Origin: Aquiflexum gelatinilyticum
GTDB taxonomy: Bacteria > Bacteroidota > Bacteroidia > Cytophagales > Cyclobacteriaceae
Length of the DNA: 64,000 bases
Assembly (NCBI RefSeq): GCF_024741135.1
Contig: NZ_JANSUY010000002.1
Span: 1 to 64,000 of the forward strand
Direction of reading: 5' to 3'
Part shown: in pieces, positions 37,396 through 46,167 of the stretch
Position numbering within the stretch: position 1 is the first letter of the stretch
How the letters are laid out: each line of letters starts with the position of its first letter
Position numbers and translations under genes: made by a program
Notes under the pieces: model-generated
Seen by the model: the letters and a program-made list of their open reading frames with translations, nothing else
What the model was told of the DNA's origin: nothing
The model's database searches: none

Positions 37396-37485
37396 AGGGT
37401 TTTTAACATTTATTTAGACTTATGGCATTTAACGCTTTCAGGAAAATTAAGTTTGTTTCAGTATTATTGTGTTCAAATTCCAAGA

Positions 37486-39549
37486 ATGCTTAAAATCCCT
37501 ACTCCAAATATCGGTAAAATAAGTATTTTGGTGGCCATCCTGACTTGGTTGGCTTTGCTTTTTGTGGACATTACCAGGATTTTCCAATCTGTCAATCAGA
37601 TGGATCACAGCCTAGCCCCTGAGATTTCCTACGTGCTCGAAATTCTTTTTTTTATCCTTGTTTATATTTTTTACAACCATTCGATCAACAAAAATGAAAA
37701 CATTGATTTCCTAAACCTGATCTGGAGAGGGGTTTCCACAGGTCTTTTGGCCACTATCATTTCCTTATCCATCAGTATTTTTTACATGATGCTTGGGGGG
37801 AGTAAATTAGGTTCCGATCCTTTGTTGAGCAATTTCTTTTACCATGTCAATTTTGCATTTGTTTCCCTTTTTCTGATTTCCTGTTCTTTGCTCTGGAAAC
37901 ATTTGATCCTATACCAAAAAACCAAAAAGGTTGTGCAGCAATGGCAGGCTTTTGAGGTTTTGTTGCTGATGTGTATGTTTTTTGTTTTCTTCAATGGAAA
38001 CAATTTTGATTACAGCTTCATCTTTGGATTGGTATTTTTGACCATTTTCTCGGCCTCTCTTTCTATCAACTTGAAATGGATTCCTTATTTGACATTCAAA
38101 GAAAAGTGGAAGTCCATCCTGTTTCTGGTGATTATTCTGATCTGCACCATTTACCTTTTCTCAAAGTTTGGGTTCTACAGCGAAAGTGAAATCGCATTTG
38201 TAAACCTTAACATCAATCTTTTTTTGATGGGTCTTTTTGCCTTTGTGGCTATCTATACTCTTTTCAGCTTTTTGGTCACGCTATTTAATCTTCCTACCTC
38301 CTCCGTTTTTGAGCAAAAACTGGTGGAAGCCATCAATTTTCAGCGACTCAGTCAATCCATTAAACCGGGGCAGGACGAAAACCAGGTCTTGGATATATTG
38401 ATTGACTCCAGTATGAGTGCCTCCTACGCCGATGGAGGTTGGCTGGAGATCTTGGACAAAGACCAAATCCCCCAATTGATCCAAAAAAGATTCATTGATG
38501 AAGAAGTCCGACAGGAAATCATCACATTGTTTCAAACCGTTAAGCCATTTTCGGAGTTTGACTGGACTCAGGATGACAATGACACCAAGAAATTTTATGG
38601 AAAAATTCCACACAATATCTTTAAATCTGCCTTTTTGATTCCGCTTGTAGTCAATAAAAAAACAATCGGCCGGATGTACCTGGTCAAAGAAGTGAGAGAC
38701 GGGTTCAACAAAGAAATGATCAACATCATCACCACATTTGTAGGACAGGCTTCTATTTCAGTAGAAAACTACAGGCTCTTAAATGAAGCCATCAAAACAG
38801 AAAGGTATAAAGAAGAGTTAAAAATTGCCCAAAGGGTGCAGCGTAGTCTGTTGCCCAAGGAGCTGCATCATAATGAAAAATTTGAAATTTGTGGATTTTC
38901 TGTGGCTGCTGATGAGGTCGGAGGTGATTATTATGAAACCAAAAACCTAGATGAGGGCGTTTTTTCCATCATCATCGGGGATGTTTCCGGAAAGGGTACC
39001 TCTGCGGCCTTCAACATGTCGCAGATGAAAGGCATATTCCACAGCTTGGTTCAGCTCAAACCCAGTCCAGGGGAATTTTTGTTTAAAGCAAATACTGCCC
39101 TGAGCCAATGCTTGGAAAGAAACCACTTTATCACCACCTCCTATTTTCTCTTGGATACCAACCGACAAACCATCAAATACAGCCGAGCAGGCCATTGTCC
39201 CACCTTATTCTATGACCATAGCGAAGACAAAGCCAGCTATCTGAGTGCAGAGGGATTGGGCCTTGGGATAGTGAGGAGTCCAAATTACAGGAAATACATC
39301 CATGAGTCGGAATTCCACTATGACAAGGAAGACATCCTTGTGTTGTATACCGATGGAATTATTGAAGCCAAGAATAAAAAAGGGGTAGAATTTGGCTATG
39401 ACAACCTCAAAGCTGCATTGATGCAACATAAAAATCTGAGTGCGGAATTGATTCAGAAAAGGATTATCGATCAAGTATATCAATTTGTAGGGGAGGGTGG
39501 CATACCAGATGATGACTTTTCCATCATGGTAATCAAGTTCAACTCATAA
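37486..39549 (+). CDS. Membrane-anchored PP2C (SpoIIE/RsbU-type) serine phosphatase with GAF domain
   Basis: 687 aa. Residues about 10-265 contain seven to eight hydrophobic helices. A GAF domain follows (about 285-430), then a short signalling coiled coil (RYKEELKIAQRVQRSLLPKE, about 437-460) and a SpoIIE PP2C domain (about 465-687). The metal-binding Asp residues are visible in DEVGGDYYE, IGDVSGKG, LYTDGIIEAKN and PDDDFS. Such enzymes dephosphorylate STAS-domain antagonists in response to a membrane or ligand signal. The same frame is open 579 bases further upstream, but that stretch overlaps the opposite-strand DUF4197 gene. The start here gives a sensible first helix. Followed by its likely substrate gene 30 bp downstream. 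Confidence 0.9.
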   Translation: MLKIPTPNIGKISILVAILTWLALLFVDITRIFQSVNQMDHSLAPEISYVLEILFFILVYIFYNHSINKNENIDFLNLIWRGVSTGLLATIISLSISIFYMMLGGSKLGSDPLLSNFFYHVNFAFVSLFLISCSLLWKHLILYQKTKKVVQQWQAFEVLLLMCMFFVFFNGNNFDYSFIFGLVFLTIFSASLSINLKWIPYLTFKEKWKSILFLVIILICTIYLFSKFGFYSESEIAFVNLNINLFLMGLFAFVAIYTLFSFLVTLFNLPTSSVFEQKLVEAINFQRLSQSIKPGQDENQVLDILIDSSMSASYADGGWLEILDKDQIPQLIQKRFIDEEVRQEIITLFQTVKPFSEFDWTQDDNDTKKFYGKIPHNIFKSAFLIPLVVNKKTIGRMYLVKEVRDGFNKEMINIITTFVGQASISVENYRLLNEAIKTERYKEELKIAQRVQRSLLPKELHHNEKFEICGFSVAADEVGGDYYETKNLDEGVFSIIIGDVSGKGTSAAFNMSQMKGIFHSLVQLKPSPGEFLFKANTALSQCLERNHFITTSYFLLDTNRQTIKYSRAGHCPTLFYDHSEDKASYLSAEGLGLGIVRSPNYRKYIHESEFHYDKEDILVLYTDGIIEAKNKKGVEFGYDNLKAALMQHKNLSAELIQKRIIDQVYQFVGEGGIPDDDFSIMVIKFNS

Positions 39550-39579
39550 CCAATCGTTTACAAACCCGTAATTAACAAG

Positions 39580-39912
39580 ATGCTGAACGTAGAAAAATAT
39601 TTAGAAAGTGGTAGTAGGGTCCTGGTATTGACAGGAGAGATCGATGCAAGCAACTCGGTCGAATTGGATGCCGCTATCAGCGAAGTAGTGCAGGAGGGAG
39701 CAAAAAATATTTTGATAGATTGTTCCGGACTGGAGTATATCTCTTCTGCCGGATTGGGCGTATTCATGTCCTATCTTGATGAATTTGAAGAAAACAATGT
39801 CAAAATGGTCATTTTTGGCTTAAAGGATAAAGTCTTCCAGGTTTTTCATATTCTTGGATTAGACCAATTGATCAGTATCAGACCCACAAAAGAACAAGCC
39901 TTGGAGGGTTAA
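39580..39912 (+). CDS. STAS-domain anti-sigma-factor antagonist (RsbV/SpoIIAA type)
   Basis: 110 aa, single STAS domain. Strand-helix pattern with VLTGEIDASNSVELDAAI, the conserved helix start LIDCSGLEYISSAGLGVFMSYL and the C-terminal VFQVFHILGLDQLISI helix. Ser55/Ser56 in YISSAGLG occupies the position phosphorylated by the partner kinase in RsbV and SpoIIAA. In the phosphorylated state the protein cannot bind the kinase, and the upstream phosphatase would reactivate it. Encoded between phosphatase and kinase genes (2 bp before the kinase start). Confidence 0.93.
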   Translation: MLNVEKYLESGSRVLVLTGEIDASNSVELDAAISEVVQEGAKNILIDCSGLEYISSAGLGVFMSYLDEFEENNVKMVIFGLKDKVFQVFHILGLDQLISIRPTKEQALEG

Positions 39913-39914
39913 TT

Positions 39915-40331
39915 ATGAATTCCCAATTAAGATTATATTGTGATACCTCCCAATTGTCTGAACTGAGACAGTTCCTTGAGGAGATTTTGGATGAAACCAC
40001 GCTGTCAGAAATCGAGCAGCATCAGGTAATCTTGGCTGTGGAAGAAGTATGTGCCAATCTGATTATCCACTCCCACGATTGTAATTCCAAAGAATTCATT
40101 GACCTCAATGTAATTTCTACCCAAAGTCTCGTAGTTTTTGAAATACTGGATTTTGGCAAAGGATTCAATATCCTCGAATACCAGGAACCCGAAATCTCAC
40201 AGGTGATCAAATCCAAGAGAAAAGGAGGACTTGGCATCATGTTGGTAAAAAGGATTATGGATAAAATTGAATTTGAATCCCTTGGAAATAAAAATATCTG
40301 CAGGTTATTTAAAATTTTGAAATCCAAATAA
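39915..40331 (+). CDS. Anti-sigma factor-type serine kinase (RsbW/SpoIIAB, HATPase_c)
   Basis: 138 aa GHKL ATPase. The N-box has Asn48 in AVEEVCANLIIHSHD. The G1 box is D79-x-G81-K-G83 in ILDFGKGF, and the G2 box is GGLGIMLV (104-111). Such proteins phosphorylate the STAS antagonist and sequester a target, usually a sigma factor. No sigma factor gene is next to it, so the target is unknown. 2-bp spacing after the antagonist gene implies a common transcript and probably translational coupling. Confidence 0.92.
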   Translation: MNSQLRLYCDTSQLSELRQFLEEILDETTLSEIEQHQVILAVEEVCANLIIHSHDCNSKEFIDLNVISTQSLVVFEILDFGKGFNILEYQEPEISQVIKSKRKGGLGIMLVKRIMDKIEFESLGNKNICRLFKILKSK

Positions 40332-40419
40332 TTGTTAATTGGGATATCTTAATCGTCCATACGCCCCAAATTTTTCAATTTAATTTGTAACATTGCACTT
40401 GTTTTCCGGCATTTTGTCT

Positions 40420-42429
40420 ATGATTAATATAAGTCGATTTCTTTTCCTAATCCTGATTCTAGGGTTTTCATGCAGCCCAAAATCTACTGTCACGAAAGTA
40501 GAAACTCAGGAAGTGCTCCCTTCTCCCTTATTATCTATTGGGGACAATGCAGTATTCGGAGATGAATTTTTGCACATGCTTACCAAAAACAGGGAATTTA
40601 AAAATCCTGATAGCAAAATATCGGTGGAAGAATTTCAGGAAAATCTGGATCTTTTTATCAATTACAAGCTTAAAGTCAAAGAGGCAGAAAGCATGGGATT
40701 GGATAAAACTGAGGAGTTTTCAAGAGAATTCGAAGTTTTCAAAGATGATCTTACCCAGCCGTTTTTGATTAAAAATTCCCTTCAGGAAGGTGAACTGATG
40801 AAGGCATATAACAGGATGAAAGAGGTGGTCAAAGCCAGCCATATTTTGTTACAGTTTCCGCCTAATGCCAGTCAGGCAGATACTATTTCTGTTTTGAGAA
40901 TGGCGTTGAAGCTGAAAGAGGAAGCTGAAAACGGCGCTGACTTCAATGAATTGGCATTTGAGCATTCTGATGACCCATCCGCCAAAGACAATAAGGGAAA
41001 TCTTGGATACTTTACCGCATTACAGATGGTTTCTTCTTTTGAGGATGCGGCCTATTCCATGCAGGTGGGTCAGATTTCAGATCCTATTTTGACCAATTTC
41101 GGTTACCATATCATCAGACTTGAGGACCGTCAGCCCAATCCGGGCGAGGTAAAAGTTTCCCATATTTTGGTAAGGTCTCAAGGAAACGACCCGATCACGG
41201 AAGAGCGTATATTAAGAAAGGTAAGTGAAATCTATTCCGAACTGCAAAAACCTGAAAGTTCATGGGAGGAAATCTGTCAGCTTTATTCAGAAGATACCGG
41301 CACCAAAAACTCCGGAGGCTCACTGCCATGGATTGGCTTGGGTTCGGTCATTCCTGAATTTGAAAGGGCAGCGTTTTCGCTTCAGGAAGAGGGGGAGATT
41401 TCCCCTCCGGTGAAGACACCTTTTGGCTATCATATCATCCGGCTTGAAGGCAAAAAACCCCTTGCAAGCTACGAGGAGATGGAATCCTCCATCAAGTCCA
41501 GGATTCTGAGAGACAGTAGGTCTACTTTGATCCAATCGCAGGTCGTGGCTATCCAAAAATCAAAGTATGGTTTTGTGGAAAATGAAATCCTTGTGGATTC
41601 CATCAGTGGCATTTTCGCTTCCACTCCAAGACAGGAAATTGCCAAAACCATTGAATCCAAAAATCTCTCCGATTCAGTATTGTTCAATATAAACAGTACA
41701 CCAAATACCGTCAAGGGGCTCTTGGAATTTATTGCAGAAGACCGTCAGGTGGTCAGAACCAATCCACAGAATTACTTCAAAACATGGTTTGACAAGTTTG
41801 TAGAGGTCAAGCTTCAGGAGGCTGAAATCACCGACTTGATGACAAACAATGAAGAATACAGACTATTGATCCAGGAATACAGAGACGGCATCCTTCTTTT
41901 TTCTCTTATGAATGAGCAGGTTTGGCAAAAAGCCATCGAAGACAGCTTGGGCCAAGTAAGCTTTTATCAGGAAAACATTAACAGATACCAATGGAATGAT
42001 CGGGTGCAAGCTTTGATCCTAACTATGGGAAAAGAAGAAAGCATTCCTTCAGTCAGGAGATTTTTGGCTGACAAAAAATACCAGCCCAATCTCGTCGACC
42101 GTTTGGAAAACACCTTCTTAATAAACAACCCTTTGGCTTTTACTGTATCAGAAGGGATCTTTGAATGGCAGCAGCATCCCATCCTGAAAAACGCAGACAT
42201 GAGCAAAAATTTTCAGGAATTGAGGATTGAGGGAAAAGCCTACATGTTGGTATTGGGAGAAAAGGTTTTGCCCGGACCCAAGAAATTTGAAGAAACGAGG
42301 GGGAAGGTTATCCAAGATTACCAGGAATTCCTTGACAAAAAACTTATTTCTTCCTTAAAGGAGAAATACGCTGTCCAAATCAATGAGGAAGAGAAACAAA
42401 AAATATTTGACCTTGCAGTGCAGAAGTAG
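40420..42429 (+). CDS. PpiC-type peptidyl-prolyl isomerase lipoprotein with two parvulin domains
   Basis: 669 aa. Lipobox GFSC, so likely a periplasmic lipoprotein. A SurA-like N-terminal helical region (about 30-135) is followed by two parvulin domains at about 137-237 (VKASHILLQF to FGYHIIRLE) and 243-345 (VKVSHILVRS to FGYHIIRLE), and a helical C-terminal region of about 320 residues. It probably acts as chaperone/isomerase for outer-membrane proteins. The frame stays open nine codons upstream to a TTG, but the ATG used starts directly at the signal sequence. The end overlaps the next gene by 47 bp. Confidence 0.9.
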   Translation: MINISRFLFLILILGFSCSPKSTVTKVETQEVLPSPLLSIGDNAVFGDEFLHMLTKNREFKNPDSKISVEEFQENLDLFINYKLKVKEAESMGLDKTEEFSREFEVFKDDLTQPFLIKNSLQEGELMKAYNRMKEVVKASHILLQFPPNASQADTISVLRMALKLKEEAENGADFNELAFEHSDDPSAKDNKGNLGYFTALQMVSSFEDAAYSMQVGQISDPILTNFGYHIIRLEDRQPNPGEVKVSHILVRSQGNDPITEERILRKVSEIYSELQKPESSWEEICQLYSEDTGTKNSGGSLPWIGLGSVIPEFERAAFSLQEEGEISPPVKTPFGYHIIRLEGKKPLASYEEMESSIKSRILRDSRSTLIQSQVVAIQKSKYGFVENEILVDSISGIFASTPRQEIAKTIESKNLSDSVLFNINSTPNTVKGLLEFIAEDRQVVRTNPQNYFKTWFDKFVEVKLQEAEITDLMTNNEEYRLLIQEYRDGILLFSLMNEQVWQKAIEDSLGQVSFYQENINRYQWNDRVQALILTMGKEESIPSVRRFLADKKYQPNLVDRLENTFLINNPLAFTVSEGIFEWQQHPILKNADMSKNFQELRIEGKAYMLVLGEKVLPGPKKFEETRGKVIQDYQEFLDKKLISSLKEKYAVQINEEEKQKIFDLAVQK

Positions 42430-43285
42430 TCTTTTGGCGATACTCCTTTTGTTGTTGACAGGGGCATGTGATTTCTTTCGATTCAAATCAGAAACTGAAG
42501 CCGGAGCAGACCTTGTAATAGCAACTGTGGGCAATCAAAACCTGCTTCGGTCTGAACTTTCGTTTATCAAGGCCGAAAGCAAATCCGAGGAGGACAGTGC
42601 CAATATCGCAAGTAGGTATGTTCAGTCTTGGATAAGAAAACAACTCCTCATCAAAGAAGCCGGCAAATCAATGGCCTTTGATGAAGCAGAAATCAACCGT
42701 AAACTTTTGGATTACAAGTATGCCTTGATGGTCTACGAATTCGAAAAGAAGTATGTGGAGGAAAACCTGAACAATAACATCAGTCAGCAGGAAATTGAAG
42801 ATTATTATCAGGTAAACAAAGTCAATTTCAGCTTAAAAGAAATAATTGTCCGGGTGAATTTTGTGAAGACCGAGAAAGAATCTTCGCAAAACAAACAGCT
42901 GGAGCGGATGCTCAGGTCACAGAATCAAAAAGATTCAGATACCTTTAAAGCATTGGCTGCCAATTCCGGCGCCAATTATTTTCTCGAAGATTCTACCTGG
43001 ATCAAGCTTGATGACATCATCGTAAATACCCCTTTGGCCAATCATCCCAATAAGGTAGAACTGGTTAGAAACAATAAGCTTATAATCACAGATGATGACC
43101 GGTACAGGTATTATTTTAAAATATTGGAATACAAATTGCAGGATCAAGTTCCGCCCTTGGAATTTGTCCGAGATGAAATTACCAAAATTCTGATCAACAA
43201 AAGAAGGATTGAACTCGTCGATCAATTACAGAAGGAAGTTTATAACCGAGCACTTGAAAAAAATGAATTTAAAATATATGAGTAG
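42383..43285 (+). CDS. SurA-N-like periplasmic lipoprotein without parvulin domain
   Basis: 300 aa. Lipobox TGAC (Cys29) after a Leu-rich signal segment. The middle (about residues 40-150) is helical and resembles the SurA N-terminal chaperone fragment (VGNQNLLRSELSFIK, RYVQSWIRKQLLIKEA, ISQQEIEDYYQVNK). No complete parvulin domain follows. A short degenerate segment (FSLKEIIVRVNFV) sits where one would begin. Function is probably periplasmic chaperone. The start codon lies inside the preceding gene. An alternative TTG at 42413 would shorten both the overlap and the n-region. Its end overlaps the following SurA gene, so the trio is translated as one operon. Confidence 0.83.
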   Translation: MRKRNKKYLTLQCRSSLLAILLLLLTGACDFFRFKSETEAGADLVIATVGNQNLLRSELSFIKAESKSEEDSANIASRYVQSWIRKQLLIKEAGKSMAFDEAEINRKLLDYKYALMVYEFEKKYVEENLNNNISQQEIEDYYQVNKVNFSLKEIIVRVNFVKTEKESSQNKQLERMLRSQNQKDSDTFKALAANSGANYFLEDSTWIKLDDIIVNTPLANHPNKVELVRNNKLIITDDDRYRYYFKILEYKLQDQVPPLEFVRDEITKILINKRRIELVDQLQKEVYNRALEKNEFKIYE

Positions 43286-44660
43286 ATTGAATTATTTCCT
43301 GGCCATTTGTTTTTTGAATCTGATCACTTTTCAGTCTTTCTCACAGGCAGAAGAAAAAAAAGAAACAGCAGCTCCCTCAGGTCAGGTAATCGATAAGATA
43401 GTAGCCAAAGTAAACAATTATATCCTTTTGGAATCCGAAATCCAAAAGTCCTATATAGAAGCGATCTCCCAATCCCAACAGGATGTACAACCTCCGACGA
43501 GATGTGAGGTTTTTGAATCTTTGCTGATCAGTAAACTGATGGTCGCAAAGGCAGAGATAGACTCTGTGATGGTGACAGATGCAGAAGTTATGTTTCAGGC
43601 AGACCAAAGGTTTGCAATGGTAATGCAACAGTTTGGGGGAGATGAAAATATGTTGGCTGAGGTCTATGGTAAAACCGCAGACCAACTGAAAACAGAAATC
43701 CACGATCTCCTCAAGGAGCAGCTGCTTGTCCAAAAAATGCAGGCAAAAATCACAGAGGGCCTTTCTATATCTCCGGCTGATGTCAGAAAATTTTTCAATG
43801 AAATTCCTAGAGATTCATTGCCGTTTTTTTCTGCAGAGGTGATGGTAGGCCAAATCGTCAAAAAACCTGAGGTAAACCAAAAGGTAAAAAACGAAATCAC
43901 TGAGCTGCTTCGGGGGCTCAAAAATCAGATCATGGACGGAAAAGCTGATTTTCAAACCCTCGCCAAGCAATATTCCCAAGATCCGGGGTCAGCACCTTTG
44001 GGTGGTGAATTGGGATTTTTCAGAAGAGGAGAATTGGCTCCTGAATACGAAGCAACCGCGCTTGGACTCGAAGTCCTTGAAATCAGTGATCCTGTCGAAA
44101 CTGCCTTTGGCTTTCACATGATCCAACTTTTGGAAAGAAGGGGAAATACCTTTAATACAAGACATATTCTAATCCGTCCGGAACCTTCTGATCAGGACAT
44201 TGTGGATGCCGAAAGGTTTTTGGACAGCATCAGAACGGCTATAATTGATGGAAAAATTGAATTTGCAAAAGCTGCGAAAGAAAATTCCGATGACCGTGCA
44301 ACTTCTGACAATGGCGGTTTCTTTGTGGACCCAAACAACAATTCAAGCAGGCTTACTTTGAGAACCCTTGATGACCCTGTTTTGTATTTTACCCTCGATA
44401 GCATGAAAGTAGGTTCCATCACACCGCCGATCCGGTTCGAAACCGAAAGAGAAGGTGTTCAAGTCAGGATTCTCTTCTACAAAGAGAGATTTCCTGCACA
44501 CCGTGCGAATCTTGAGGATGATTATGAGAAAATGAAAGCTGCAGCAAGGAGGAGAAAAGAAGAGGCATTGCTCAGTAGGTGGTTTATCACCGCCAAAGAA
44601 GATGTCTTTATTGATATTGATCCTGCCTATGACCGTTGCGATGTCTTGAGCAAAAAATAA
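43278..44660 (+). CDS. surA: SurA-like periplasmic peptidyl-prolyl isomerase
   Basis: 460 aa with a signal peptide (ending SFSQ near residue 22). SurA organisation: N-terminal chaperone region (VIDKIVAKVNNYILLESEIQ, CEVFESLLISKLMVAKAEID), then parvulin domain 1 (about 185-280, with LGFFRRGELAPEYE and FGFHMIQLLERRG) and parvulin domain 2 (about 290-395, NTRHILIRPEPSD). It escorts unfolded outer-membrane proteins across the periplasm, which fits a window rich in barrel proteins. Its ATG overlaps the end of the preceding gene by 8 bp. ATG 43263 is an alternative. Followed by a bidirectional terminator. Confidence 0.9.
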   Translation: MSRLNYFLAICFLNLITFQSFSQAEEKKETAAPSGQVIDKIVAKVNNYILLESEIQKSYIEAISQSQQDVQPPTRCEVFESLLISKLMVAKAEIDSVMVTDAEVMFQADQRFAMVMQQFGGDENMLAEVYGKTADQLKTEIHDLLKEQLLVQKMQAKITEGLSISPADVRKFFNEIPRDSLPFFSAEVMVGQIVKKPEVNQKVKNEITELLRGLKNQIMDGKADFQTLAKQYSQDPGSAPLGGELGFFRRGELAPEYEATALGLEVLEISDPVETAFGFHMIQLLERRGNTFNTRHILIRPEPSDQDIVDAERFLDSIRTAIIDGKIEFAKAAKENSDDRATSDNGGFFVDPNNNSSRLTLRTLDDPVLYFTLDSMKVGSITPPIRFETEREGVQVRILFYKERFPAHRANLEDDYEKMKAAARRRKEEALLSRWFITAKEDVFIDIDPAYDRCDVLSKK

Positions 44661-44676
44661 ATCGTGATTATGAAAG

Positions 44677-44710
44677 AAAAGAGCTTCCAAAAAATGGAAG
44701 CTCTTTTTTT
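44677..44710. terminator. Bidirectional terminator after the SurA operon
   Basis: 13-bp perfect stem (44677-44689 with 44695-44707) around an AAAAA loop. A T-run follows on the plus strand and an A-run precedes it, so it can also end the leftward PLP-enzyme gene, whose stop is 3 bp away. Confidence 0.92.
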
Positions 44711-44712
44711 AG

Positions 44713-45963
44713 CTACACTTTTTCCAATGCCTGTTGGATATCCCAAATGATATCGGAATGGTGTTCAACACCAATGGATAATCTTACCAGATTATCGCTG
44801 ATCCCAAGTAATTTTCGGTCTTCTTCTGATACATCACTGTGAGTCATGGTTGCAGGATGTTCTGCGAGTGACTCTGTACTTCCCAATGAAACTGCTAATT
44901 TCATCAGTTTGAGGTTATTCAAAAACAGGAATGCTTCCTTTTCCCCTCCTTTTATATCAAATGACAACATGGCCCCCGCGCAGGTCTGTTGCTTTTTAAA
45001 AATATCGTATTGAGGATCACCGGGTTCCAAATGTCCCAAATAGTACACCATTTCCACTTTAGGATGTGATTTTAAGTAATCTGCCACTTCTACTGCATTG
45101 CTTGCCTGCTTGGTCATCCTCACCTTAAGGGTCTCTAAGCTCCTCATCAAAAGCCATCCTGTCCATGGCCCTGCCATATTGCCAAGGAATGTTCTCAGGG
45201 TTCTTACCCTTTTCATATGCTTTGAGTTTCCTAAAACCGCTCCTGCAATCAGGTCTGAATGCCCACCGATATATTTGGTAGCAGAATACACTATTAAATC
45301 CACTCCGTGCTTCAAAGGATGTTGCCAAAGAGGCCCCATGTAGGTATTGTCTACACAGACCACTACTTCTTTGTCTGGATTTGACAATTGGTCTGCGACC
45401 TCTCTGCAGACTGAAAGGTCAAAAAGTGCATTGGTGGGATTGGCAGGAGTCTCCACATAGACCATTTTAACTTTGTCGCTTAAACCCCTTTTTGACACCT
45501 CTTCCAGAATTTGGGATGAGGACTGCCCTGCGGTAAATCCAAGACCCCTGATGCCATACTTTGGAAGTACTTTATTGATAAAATGGTCTGTCCCCCCATA
45601 GACAGGTTTGCTGTATATTAAAGTATCTCCGGGCCTCAAAAATTCTAACATCACCGTAGAGATTGCAGACATTCCACTCTCGAATACCGCACACTCTTCC
45701 GCCTGATCCCAAAGACAAAGGCGCTCCTCCAAAATCTGAAGATCAGGGTTATTGAGTCTGCTGTAGATCAATCCCAACTCCTCGTTGGGTTCTTTCTCTC
45801 TTTTGCCATAAGCCACCTGAAAAAAGGCTTTGCCCTCTTCGGCGGTTTTAAATACAAAAGTACTTGTTTGGAAAATGGGACATTTTACTGCCCCCTCTGA
45901 CAATTCAGGTTTGTACCCATGAGTCATCATCAGACTCTCAGGCTGGAAATATCTCTCTTGCAT
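44713..45963 (-). CDS. Cystathionine gamma-synthase/lyase family PLP enzyme
   Basis: 416 aa, fold-type I PLP enzyme of the Cys/Met metabolism family. PLP lysine is K230 in YSATKYIGGHSD. Other landmarks are the phosphate-binding ESGMSAIST, the Asp of VDNTYMGP (D205) that pairs with the pyridine nitrogen, YSRLNNPDLQILEERL and the C-terminal SLGSTESLAEHPATMTHS. It could be a cystathionine gamma-synthase or a methionine gamma-lyase-like enzyme; sequence alone does not decide. The frame is open 17 codons further upstream, but the family start fits the Met used here. The 153-bp stretch beyond is very AT-rich and holds the promoter. Confidence 0.9.
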   Translation of the reverse strand: MQERYFQPESLMMTHGYKPELSEGAVKCPIFQTSTFVFKTAEEGKAFFQVAYGKREKEPNEELGLIYSRLNNPDLQILEERLCLWDQAEECAVFESGMSAISTVMLEFLRPGDTLIYSKPVYGGTDHFINKVLPKYGIRGLGFTAGQSSSQILEEVSKRGLSDKVKMVYVETPANPTNALFDLSVCREVADQLSNPDKEVVVCVDNTYMGPLWQHPLKHGVDLIVYSATKYIGGHSDLIAGAVLGNSKHMKRVRTLRTFLGNMAGPWTGWLLMRSLETLKVRMTKQASNAVEVADYLKSHPKVEMVYYLGHLEPGDPQYDIFKKQQTCAGAMLSFDIKGGEKEAFLFLNNLKLMKLAVSLGSTESLAEHPATMTHSDVSEEDRKLLGISDNLVRLSIGVEHHSDIIWDIQQALEKV

Positions 45964-46167
45964 TACATTTGGGTTTATGCAGGCAAATGACAATAAATTA
46001 TTGATGATTGTCAATAGAGATAAAAAAATATAATTCTGATTTTATAAATAAAACTTTATAATCATTCCTATAAAAAGGAATAAAAATCTGAAATATTTAA
46101 AATAAAAAAATATAAATTTGTTTAGCTCGTATTTTGAAGTCTTGCGGTTACTTAATATAGGGAAAAA

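Noticed and set aside
36907-37485. 193-codon upstream extension of the PP2C phosphatase gene
   Set aside because: It lies opposite the DUF4197 gene, has no family resemblance, and the first membrane helix begins right after the ATG at 37486.
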